Assembly: GCA_027488055.1 (NCBI GenBank)
Contig: JAIYCK010000323.1
Span: 1-5,227 of the forward strand
Length of the DNA stretch: 5,227 nt
From: Flavobacteriales bacterium
Lineage (GTDB): Bacteria; Bacteroidota; Bacteroidia; Flavobacteriales_D; Sanyastnellaceae
Reading direction: 5' to 3'
This document shows, piece by piece, positions 1-5,227 of the stretch; the first letter of the stretch is position 1; each line of letters begins with the position of its first letter. The notes under the pieces are model-generated. The model was given only the letters and a program-made list of their open reading frames with translations. It made no database searches and had not been told where the DNA came from. A program made the translations under genes and the position numbers.

Positions 1-1
1 A

Positions 2-622
2 AGCATCATACCTATTGCCAGTATCGAGGAAGCATTGGAATACAAGAGCAAAGGATATATCGTGGGTGCGGAGCGCGACGGTCAAATAGTAGAAGGATTT
101 GATTTTGGCAATTCGCCGTACGCGTATATGAATCCTGATTTTGTCGGCAAGACATTGGTGCTCACCACCACGAATGGAACACAGGCCATCAACATTGCCA
201 AAGAAAACAAGATCATTGTGATTGGATGTTTGAATAATTTGGATCACTTGTGCAATTGGTTGGCCGAACAAAACAAAAACGTCTTGATTTTGGCAAGTGG
301 TTGGAAAAATAAAGTGAATTTGGAAGACACTATTTGTGGCGGAGCGATTGCAGATATGTTGCTCGAGACGCGCAAATTTCGCAGTGATGAAGATAGTACC
401 GTTGCGGCCAAGTTCATCTATCGCTCGGCACGCGAACATTTATGGAGTTTCCTCCGGGCCTCATCCCATCGCCGTCGTTTGATCAAACTCAATATTCAAC
501 GCGATGTAAAGTACTGTTTGACACTGAATACAGTGCCTTGCATTCCCGTGCTCATCGATGGCGAACTGGTAAAGTTGGATGAGCACAACGAGTCGAAATT
601 ACTAAATACCATTACCGCATAA
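2..622 (+). CDS. comB: 2-phosphosulfolactate phosphatase (ComB family), 5' end outside window
   Basis: The family hydrolyses 2-phosphosulfolactate to sulfolactate and phosphate (EC 3.1.3.71), the second step of coenzyme M synthesis in methanogens. It is a cytoplasmic, Mg-dependent enzyme. The visible 206 residues are open from the first base, so the coding sequence begins upstream and the TTG at 35 is not a real start. Family signatures are present in order: G-A-E-R-D-G at residues 22-27, G-F-D-F-G-N-S-P at 32-39, the T-T-T-N-G-T motif at 55-60, an S-S-H-R-R-R-L segment near residue 155, and a C-terminal D-V-K-Y-C-L block followed by I-P-V-L. Family members are usually somewhat over 230 residues, so roughly 25-35 N-terminal residues are missing, including the expected V-I-D-V-x-R-A-T segment. 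The stop codon overlaps the next start (TAATG). The family assignment is secure. The physiological role in a bacterium not expected to make coenzyme M is uncertain; sulfolactate or cysteate metabolism is one possibility. Confidence 0.93.
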   Translation, partial: SIIPIASIEEALEYKSKGYIVGAERDGQIVEGFDFGNSPYAYMNPDFVGKTLVLTTTNGTQAINIAKENKIIVIGCLNNLDHLCNWLAEQNKNVLILASGWKNKVNLEDTICGGAIADMLLETRKFRSDEDSTVAAKFIYRSAREHLWSFLRASSHRRRLIKLNIQRDVKYCLTLNTVPCIPVLIDGELVKLDEHNESKLLNTITA

Positions 623-1620
623 TGTCATTCCGTCGCACACATATTGTTTTTGGAGTGGCAGTCGTATGGCTTGCCTCAATGGCATATCGGTCGGGTGATC
701 ATGTGTGCGCGCATCCAACTTGGGGATTTTTTGGGCATAAAAAAATAAATGAACTAGCAGTTTATACGCTTCCAGCAGAGTTATTCGGTTTCTACAAATC
801 CAATATGGAATATATGATCGAACACTCTGTGGATCCCGATAAGCGGCGCTATGGAGTAGTGGGAGAAGCCGAATGCCACTACATCGATATGGATCACTAC
901 ATCGACAGTGCCCATCCCAATCCATTTGAAAATGTACCCCGTTATTGGAACGAAGCGGTGCTCAAATTCAGTGAGGACAGTTTGAGAGAGCATGGCATTG
1001 TGCCTTGGAATGTGAGCTTGGTGCAATCAAAACTCACATCTGCTTTTCGCAACAAGGATGTCAAGAAGATACTTCGGTTTTCTGCCGAAATTGGTCATTA
1101 CATCGGCGACGCGCATGTCCCTTTGCATACCACCAGCAATTACAATGGCCAACAAACGGGGCAGCGTGGTATACATGGATTTTGGGAGAGTCGTCTGCCT
1201 GAATTGTATCACAGAGATTACGATTTCTTTGTGGGCAAATGCTTCTACATCGAGTCGCCACTGCATTACATCTGGGATCGAGTAGAGGAGAGTTTTGCGG
1301 CTGTGGACAGCGTGCTTCATTTTGAGCGTGATCTCAATTCGGCTTATTCTGAAGACCAAAAATACAGTTTTGAAGCACGGGGTAATACCACGGCCAAAGT
1401 ATACAGCGAGGGGTATAGTAAATCGTACAGTGATATGCTAGATGGCCAGGTGGAAAGACGCATGCGCAGTGCGGTTGTCTCGGTTGGTAGCTTTTGGTAT
1501 ACGGCTTGGGTCGATGCTGGCCAACCTGATATGGCGGCGATGATGGTGAATCCGATCGATGTGTCACCTGATACCTTGGTGGAAGATGAAAAAGTACGCC
1601 GCGTGCGGGATCATGAATGA
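622..1620 (+). CDS. Secreted zinc-dependent phospholipase C / S1-P1 nuclease-fold protein
   Basis: This is a 332-residue member of the alpha-helical trinuclear-zinc phosphoesterase fold shared by bacterial phospholipase C and S1/P1 nucleases. Residues matching all nine zinc ligands can be placed: W34, H39, D71, H86, H159, D163, H169, H185 and E189. The H-x3-D (159-163), H at +6 and H-x3-E (185-189) spacings fit the family, as does the 15-residue D71-H86 gap. The last ligand is Glu, as in Bacillus phospholipase C, where P1 nuclease has Asp. The N-terminus has R4-R5, a hydrophobic stretch (about 8-21) and V-C-A at 28-30, consistent with export. W34 would then lie close to the mature N-terminus, where the fold needs it. 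Residues from about 305 to 332 form a charged tail. The ATG is fixed by the one-base overlap with the upstream stop, which suggests an operon and coupled translation. No Shine-Dalgarno sequence is visible. The substrate (phospholipid, nucleic acid or other phosphoester) cannot be decided from sequence. Confidence 0.85.
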   Translation: MSFRRTHIVFGVAVVWLASMAYRSGDHVCAHPTWGFFGHKKINELAVYTLPAELFGFYKSNMEYMIEHSVDPDKRRYGVVGEAECHYIDMDHYIDSAHPNPFENVPRYWNEAVLKFSEDSLREHGIVPWNVSLVQSKLTSAFRNKDVKKILRFSAEIGHYIGDAHVPLHTTSNYNGQQTGQRGIHGFWESRLPELYHRDYDFFVGKCFYIESPLHYIWDRVEESFAAVDSVLHFERDLNSAYSEDQKYSFEARGNTTAKVYSEGYSKSYSDMLDGQVERRMRSAVVSVGSFWYTAWVDAGQPDMAAMMVNPIDVSPDTLVEDEKVRRVRDHE

Positions 1621-1675
1621 TCTAAAAGTCCAGTGTTTTGGGCTTCAACCTCAATCGAAAAAATGAGAATGTCTA
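1621..1675. other. Convergent intergenic gap, no clear terminator
   Basis: The gap is 55 bp between the stop codons of the phospholipase-like gene (plus) and the response regulator gene (minus). The only structures I see are weak. A 6-bp stem with one G-T wobble (1626-1631 with 1640-1645) is not followed by a T-run in the plus direction. A near-palindrome spans the plus-strand stop codon (1609-1614 with 1617-1622, 2-base spacer). Neither is a convincing intrinsic terminator for either gene. Confidence 0.5.
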
Positions 1676-2353
1676 TTAGCCGACAGGGGCGAACAAAAAC
1701 TTGTTGGGACTGACCAAATTAGTTTTTACCGCATACATGACAATGGCAGCGGTATTATTGATTCCAAGTTTTTGTAGAATGTTTTTGCGATGTGTGTTCA
1801 CCGTATGCGGGGACAAGAATAGCTTTTCTGCAATCTCTACATTGGTATAGCCTTCGGCGATCAACTTGATGATTTCCAATTCGCGTTCCGAAATATTCAC
1901 GGCTTCACAATTGAATTCCTTGATGTCCATGTCGTTGACATCGATGTGCTCTTTGCGCAAGGTTTCCAAGATTTGCCCACAAAAGAATCGACCGCCAGAG
2001 CTCGTTTCGCGAATGCTCTCTACAATCTCGTTGATGTCACAGTCTTTTTTGATGTAACTGCAAACACCAGCGCGTAAGGCATGCATGATGGTGACACCTG
2101 TTTGCTCTCCTGTGATGGCCACCATCCGTGTTTTTGGGTGCAGACGTGTTATTTTTTGAATCGTATCGATCGAGAAAGTGCGGGCTGCAAAGTCGATCAA
2201 AACCACATCTGCCTGAAAACTCTTCATCATATCGAGCAACTGATCCTCAGTGCTGGCCTCACCGAGCAACTCCAAATCACTGTACGAACTGAGCAGGGCA
2301 GTGAGCCCCGTTCGGATCAATTGGTTGGTATCGGCGATAATGATGCGTGACAT
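1676..2353 (-). CDS. NarL/FixJ-type (LuxR-family) DNA-binding response regulator
   Basis: This 225-residue cytoplasmic transcription regulator has an N-terminal receiver domain (about 2-118), a linker and a C-terminal LuxR-type helix-turn-helix (about 153-215). In the receiver, D54 is the predicted phosphoacceptor, T81 the switch Thr (in A-I-T-G) and K103 the conserved Lys (in Y-I-K-K-D). The usual paired acidic residues at the end of strand 1 are reduced to D8 followed by T9, and the M-P that often follows the phosphoacceptor is absent, so Mg binding and phosphorylation may be altered. The DNA-binding domain is canonical: S-E-R-E-L-E-I at 155-161, A-E-G-Y-T-N-V-E-I-A at 166-175, and a recognition helix around S181-G197 containing T-V-N-T-H-R-K. 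No histidine kinase lies beside it, so it is an orphan here. The ATG at 2353 is the natural start because the receiver's first strand begins immediately after it. It is transcribed divergently from the CotH-like gene. Its targets are unknown. Confidence 0.92.
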   Translation of the reverse strand: MSRIIIADTNQLIRTGLTALLSSYSDLELLGEASTEDQLLDMMKSFQADVVLIDFAARTFSIDTIQKITRLHPKTRMVAITGEQTGVTIMHALRAGVCSYIKKDCDINEIVESIRETSSGGRFFCGQILETLRKEHIDVNDMDIKEFNCEAVNISERELEIIKLIAEGYTNVEIAEKLFLSPHTVNTHRKNILQKLGINNTAAIVMYAVKTNLVSPNKFLFAPVG

Positions 2354-2511
2354 GGTGCAAATATCTTACTTAAAATGGTTCTAAATAATATTTTCTTCGA
2401 TTTTGTTCGCAGAAATATGCACAAAACAATGACGGAAATGATCCAATCTGATTTTTGAGCTGAAAATGAAAGTGATAGCAAATATTGGGACCTTGCTTCG
2501 ATATTTTTAAC

Positions 2512-2540
2512 TTCAGCCTTCAATGAATGTGTTAAATTTG
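2512..2540 (+). promoter_or_regulatory. Predicted Bacteroidota-type promoter for the CotH-like gene
   Basis: TAAATTTG at 2533-2540 is a perfect match to the Bacteroidota -7 consensus TAnnTTTG used by the group's primary sigma factor. About 18 bases upstream, TTC at 2512-2514 matches the -33 TTG at two of three positions. Transcription would start near 2546-2548, leaving a leader of about 60 bases before the ATG at 2609, or about 43 before the alternative ATG at 2591. The box is perfect but the -33 element is weak, and such 8-mers occur by chance in AT-rich DNA. Confidence 0.5.
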
Positions 2541-2550
2541 TTAAGCGCAG

Positions 2551-2565
2551 ATGACTTGATGTCAT
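2551..2565. promoter_or_regulatory. Short dyad in the leader (ATGAC-N5-GTCAT), possible operator
   Basis: This perfect 5-bp inverted repeat with a 5-base centre sits directly after the predicted transcription start of the CotH-like gene. The position would suit a repressor site, and the divergent regulator gene is nearby. The arms are short, so chance occurrence is quite possible and no specific binding protein is implied. Confidence 0.2.
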
Positions 2566-2608
2566 GCAACTTAGGCAGTTGAAGCACGTAATGAACCCTT
2601 TGAACACT

Positions 2609-5227
2609 ATGACTCCATTTCGTCTCTTTGTGGCGACCATCGCCTTTTTATATTTCCTAGTTCCTTCTCGAGCTCAGATCATTATCAACGAGGGCTGTCA
2701 CCGCAATTACTTATCCTATGTGGATGAGGACAATGATAACAGCGACTGGATTGAGCTTTTTAACAGCGGCTCAGAGGCCGTCGATTTGTTTGGTTATGCC
2801 TTGTCCGACGAGGCAGATGAGCCTAATCAATGGGAATTCCCTCACCTTATCATGCAGCCTGGCGAGTACCTCGTTGTTTTTTGCAGCGATAAGAATCGTT
2901 TTGTAATGTCCTCTTTTCAGCAAGCCACCACGGTGTATGGATTTGTGCCTCAAGCTGGATGGAATGAACATCCTTTCGAGGCTCCTTACGTGTGGGATGG
3001 TGTGTCCAACTTGGTCATTAATACCTGTTCATACAACAGTCAAGGGTATACCTCCAATTCCATTTTCAATCAAAGTGACATGGGGTATATATGCTCCACT
3101 TTTCAATACGTGGACGGCAGCGATGCAAGTTGCACCGCATCCACAGGCGGGGTTTCCACTTGGCGACCCAATATGATGCTCAATGGAATAGTCGTTGGTG
3201 AACAGACACTGACCAATGAGAATACTTCTTATCCTGCACCCTACGGCAATTGGTATTTTAGTGCCCGTCATCAATTCTTGATCCGTGCCGACGAATTGGC
3301 AGCGGCAGGTCTTGTTGCTGGAGAAATCTCCTCCATGGCCTTTGACGTAGCTGCCACTGATCCAACCTATTACGATTATTTGGATATCAAGATTTCATCG
3401 GTCAGCGAGAATAGTCTTTCCGAGGTTTTTATCAATGTGGGTGGACAGGAGTTTCACACCAATTTTAAGCTGAGTTCCGAAGGCGAAACGGTTTATTTGT
3501 TTGATGCCGCCAATACATTAGTAAGTCAATTGACGGTAAGCGGCATCACTCCCGATGTGAGCACTGGACGTTTTCCCAATGGATCGAATAATGTCGTCAT
3601 TTTTGAACAGCCCACTCCAATGGCTGTGAATGATCAAGATCCTGCTTTTGGCGTGGTTGGAACACCCATCGCCACTGTGGAGTCTGGTTTTTTTACTGCA
3701 CCTGTGAATGTGTCATTGGTGAATCCCAATGAAGAACCTACCCAAATGTATTTTACAACCGATGGAAGCGAGCCAACTCCGTTCAGCACGCTGTATGAAG
3801 GGCAAGTGATACCGGTGTATACTTCCAAAATCATCCGTGCAAGGGCATTCAAAACGGGTTATGTGGCATCGCCCATCATGACGCATTCCTATTTCTTCAA
3901 TGTCAATCACATTACCCCGATTATATCTGTGGTCACTGACAATGTGCATTTGTATGGGGAACAAGGAATGTTTGACAATCCATACAATGACTGGTTGAAA
4001 CCTGCGTATGTGGAATACTTTGATTCAATCCCTTCGCATCCGCTGATATTTGCTCAGCACTCGGGGATGATCATGGATGGAGGAGCGGGCGGCAGCCGAG
4101 GCAATCCGCAGCGATCGTTTCGATTGAAATTGGCCGATGGCGCATTGGGAGAGCAGCCTGTTGGTTTGCCCATTGTGCCCACTATGCCCAATAGAGAAGT
4201 GTACAGCGATTTTTATTTGCGCAACGGCAGCAATCAATATTTGGTGCTGCCCTATAAAGATGCGGCGCAAGTGCGCATGATGAGCGAAGGTTCAAACAAT
4301 TATTTCAGTACTTGGAGACCTGTATCAGTATACATCAATGGGGATTATTTTGGACTCTATGAGTTGCGCGACAAATTCAACAAGGAAAAATTTGAGGTAG
4401 AAGACACCGCCTCATCCAATACCATCGAAATTTTGTCTCAGAGTTATTTCTATGGAGGGGTGTTGCGCGCAGTGGATGGTGATGTCGATCATTTTTACGA
4501 GAGTTATGAGGCCACCATGGCACTGGATGCGGAGAGTGATTCTTATTGGAGTGAGGCGGATCAATATTTTGATCTGAGGTATTATGCAGATTACATCAGC
4601 GGGGAGACCTGGATGGGCAATGTGGACTGGCCGTACAACAACATCAAAATATATCGATCCAATGCCACCAATAATCGTTGGCGTTTTGCTATACAAGATT
4701 TGGAATTGGCCATGCAGCCCAATGGTTGGACCGATTGCTTCCACAATGGATTGGACTTTTTGGACGACCAAGGAGGAAGTCCTTATTCCAATGTGTGGAT
4801 CAAAAGCATCGCCAATCCAACGTTTAAGGCCTATTTCATCAATCGATTTGCAGATTTGATGAACAGCAATTACAAAGCAGAAAGGCTATTGGCCATTGAG
4901 CAGCATTGTTTTGATCAAACAGTGGTGGAAATGCAGAATGAATACGCGCGGTGGGGTGATCCATGGAATATAGATGGACAAATGGAGTATTTCTACAACA
5001 ACCACCTCACATTCCAAGAACAATTGACCTGCCGCACAGAGGTGATGCAGCAGCACCTGGGAGAATATTTCAGCATGCCCGCGTTGGATGTCACGCTCAA
5101 TGTATTTCCACAAGGTGCGGGCACCATTCGGATCAGCACGTTGCAACCCACCACATATCCTTGGACAGGCAGGTATTACAACGGTGTGCCTGTGCGTATC
5201 GAGGCAGTGGCCAACGAAGGATTTACA
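2609..5227 (+). CDS. Secreted LTD / chitobiase-C-like / CotH-kinase protein, 3' end outside window
   Basis: The frame is open for 873 residues and runs off the right edge. Residues 1-22 form a signal peptide (R5, a hydrophobic core, then S-R-A before Q23), so the protein is exported, probably to the cell surface. Domains in order: LTD first half, about 24-97 (I-I-I-N-E at 24-28, D-W-I-E-L-F-N at 46-52); an inserted beta-rich module, about 98-274; LTD second half, about 275-341 (H-T-N-F-K-L-S at 283-289, then G-R-F-P and P-T-P-M); chitobiase/hexosaminidase C-terminal-like domain, about 360-430 (Y-F-T-T-D-G-S-E-P-T at 381-390); CotH kinase domain, from about 434 to beyond 700; and the start of another beta domain from about 828. 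CotH signatures are R-S-F-R-L-K-L (502-508), N-G-D-Y-F-G-L-Y-E-L-R-D (577-588), D-W-P-Y-N-N (673-678) and W-R-F-A-I-Q-D-L-E (691-699). CotH proteins are atypical protein kinases (Bacillus spore coat); the target of secreted Bacteroidota forms is unknown. In-frame ATGs at 2591 and 2564 are alternative starts; I chose 2609 because it gives a compact signal peptide. A C-terminal type IX secretion signal would be expected downstream but is not visible here. Confidence 0.88.
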   Translation, partial: MTPFRLFVATIAFLYFLVPSRAQIIINEGCHRNYLSYVDEDNDNSDWIELFNSGSEAVDLFGYALSDEADEPNQWEFPHLIMQPGEYLVVFCSDKNRFVMSSFQQATTVYGFVPQAGWNEHPFEAPYVWDGVSNLVINTCSYNSQGYTSNSIFNQSDMGYICSTFQYVDGSDASCTASTGGVSTWRPNMMLNGIVVGEQTLTNENTSYPAPYGNWYFSARHQFLIRADELAAAGLVAGEISSMAFDVAATDPTYYDYLDIKISSVSENSLSEVFINVGGQEFHTNFKLSSEGETVYLFDAANTLVSQLTVSGITPDVSTGRFPNGSNNVVIFEQPTPMAVNDQDPAFGVVGTPIATVESGFFTAPVNVSLVNPNEEPTQMYFTTDGSEPTPFSTLYEGQVIPVYTSKIIRARAFKTGYVASPIMTHSYFFNVNHITPIISVVTDNVHLYGEQGMFDNPYNDWLKPAYVEYFDSIPSHPLIFAQHSGMIMDGGAGGSRGNPQRSFRLKLADGALGEQPVGLPIVPTMPNREVYSDFYLRNGSNQYLVLPYKDAAQVRMMSEGSNNYFSTWRPVSVYINGDYFGLYELRDKFNKEKFEVEDTASSNTIEILSQSYFYGGVLRAVDGDVDHFYESYEATMALDAESDSYWSEADQYFDLRYYADYISGETWMGNVDWPYNNIKIYRSNATNNRWRFAIQDLELAMQPNGWTDCFHNGLDFLDDQGGSPYSNVWIKSIANPTFKAYFINRFADLMNSNYKAERLLAIEQHCFDQTVVEMQNEYARWGDPWNIDGQMEYFYNNHLTFQEQLTCRTEVMQQHLGEYFSMPALDVTLNVFPQGAGTIRISTLQPTTYPWTGRYYNGVPVRIEAVANEGFT
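2900..3430 (+). other. Module inserted into the LTD, apparently permuted
   Basis: This segment encodes residues 98-274 of the CotH-like protein and interrupts the LTD: residues 24-97 and 275-341 together read as one normal LTD of about 140 residues. The insert has the signatures of a beta-rich module seen in Bacteroidota secreted proteins, but in swapped order. The segment normally second comes first (A-G-W-N-E-H-P-F at 116-123, Y-V-W-D-G-V-S-N-L-V-I from 127, a D-G-S-D-x-S-C stretch, R-P-N-M-M-L at 186-191). The segment normally first follows it (N-T-S-Y-P-A-P-Y-G-N-W at 205-215, A-R-H-Q-F-L at 219-224, then A-F-D-V and L-D-I-K-I). The split of the LTD is well supported by reading. The usual order of the module is from memory. 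Confidence 0.6.

Larger units (their letters stand above)
2354..2608. promoter_or_regulatory. Divergent AT-rich intergenic region between regulator and CotH-like gene
   Basis: These 255 bp separate the starts of the minus-strand response regulator and the plus-strand secreted protein, so both promoters should lie here. A good plus-strand promoter is annotated separately. For the minus strand I see only 7-of-8 matches to the TAnnTTTG box (reverse complements of 2358-2365 and 2479-2486), neither with a matching -33 TTG. These two spots share the octamer GCAAATAT (2357-2364 and 2478-2485). No convincing small gene or RNA is visible in this stretch. The short reading frames across it lack recognisable protein character. 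Confidence 0.6.

Noticed and set aside
1609..1622. Near-palindrome GATCAT-GA-ATGATC at the phospholipase stop codon
   Set aside because: The two-base spacer cannot form a stable RNA hairpin loop, and part of it is coding. No known site is matched.
1624..1645. Possible hairpin terminator between the convergent genes
   Set aside because: The stem is only 6 bp with a wobble in the plus direction and a mismatch in the minus direction, and there is no proper T-run after it in the plus direction and only four T in the minus direction.
2358..2365. Possible minus-strand -7 box (GATATTTG) for the response regulator
   Set aside because: It is only 4 bases from the start codon, matches 7 of 8 positions and has no -33 TTG at the right distance.
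2591..2608. Upstream in-frame ATG starts (2591, also 2564) for the CotH-like protein
   Set aside because: Not excluded, but 2609 gives a compact signal peptide of about 22 residues. With no Shine-Dalgarno sequence in this group, the choice among the three ATGs cannot be settled by sequence.
2317..2640. Open minus-strand frame of 107 codons across the divergent intergenic region
   Set aside because: It overlaps the start of the regulator in another frame and the signal peptide region of the CotH-like gene, and its translation shows no recognisable domain or plausible composition.
3029..5146. Several minus-strand open frames of 70-120 codons inside the CotH-like gene
   Set aside because: They lie opposite a continuous, domain-rich coding frame and have no family motifs; they are shadows of that gene.

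Overview
The window looks like chromosomal DNA of a Bacteroidota bacterium, probably Flavobacteriales-like or a related lineage. The evidence is moderate GC, no Shine-Dalgarno sequence before any start codon, a perfect TAnnTTTG -7 promoter box, and the gene content: a secreted LTD/CotH-kinase protein whose signal peptide ends in R-A-Q, and a NarL/FixJ-type regulator with Bacteroidota features. Nothing in the window indicates a plasmid, phage, CRISPR array, tRNA or rRNA.

Layout. (1) Positions 2-622, plus strand: the 3' part of a ComB-type 2-phosphosulfolactate phosphatase gene, entering from the left edge. (2) Positions 622-1620, plus strand: a secreted zinc enzyme of the phospholipase C / S1-P1 nuclease fold. 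It overlaps comB by one base (TAATG), so the two are probably co-transcribed and translationally coupled. (3) A 55-bp convergent gap with no convincing terminator. (4) Positions 1676-2353, minus strand: an orphan LuxR-type response regulator. (5) A divergent AT-rich intergenic region (2354-2608) with a good Bacteroidota promoter reading right and a small dyad just after the expected transcription start. (6) Positions 2609-5227, plus strand: a very large secreted protein that runs off the right edge. Its order is signal peptide, first half of a lamin-tail domain (LTD), an inserted beta-rich module, second half of the LTD, chitobiase/hexosaminidase C-terminal-like domain, CotH kinase domain, and the start of a further repeat-like beta domain.

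The genes do not form one obvious pathway. The comB-phospholipase pair is a probable operon. The regulator and the CotH protein diverge from a shared intergenic region, so the regulator could control its neighbour, but nothing in the sequence proves this. The most unusual observation is in the CotH protein. The LTD is interrupted at a loop, and the inserted module appears to have its two halves in reversed (circularly permuted) order compared with the module I know from other Bacteroidota secreted proteins.
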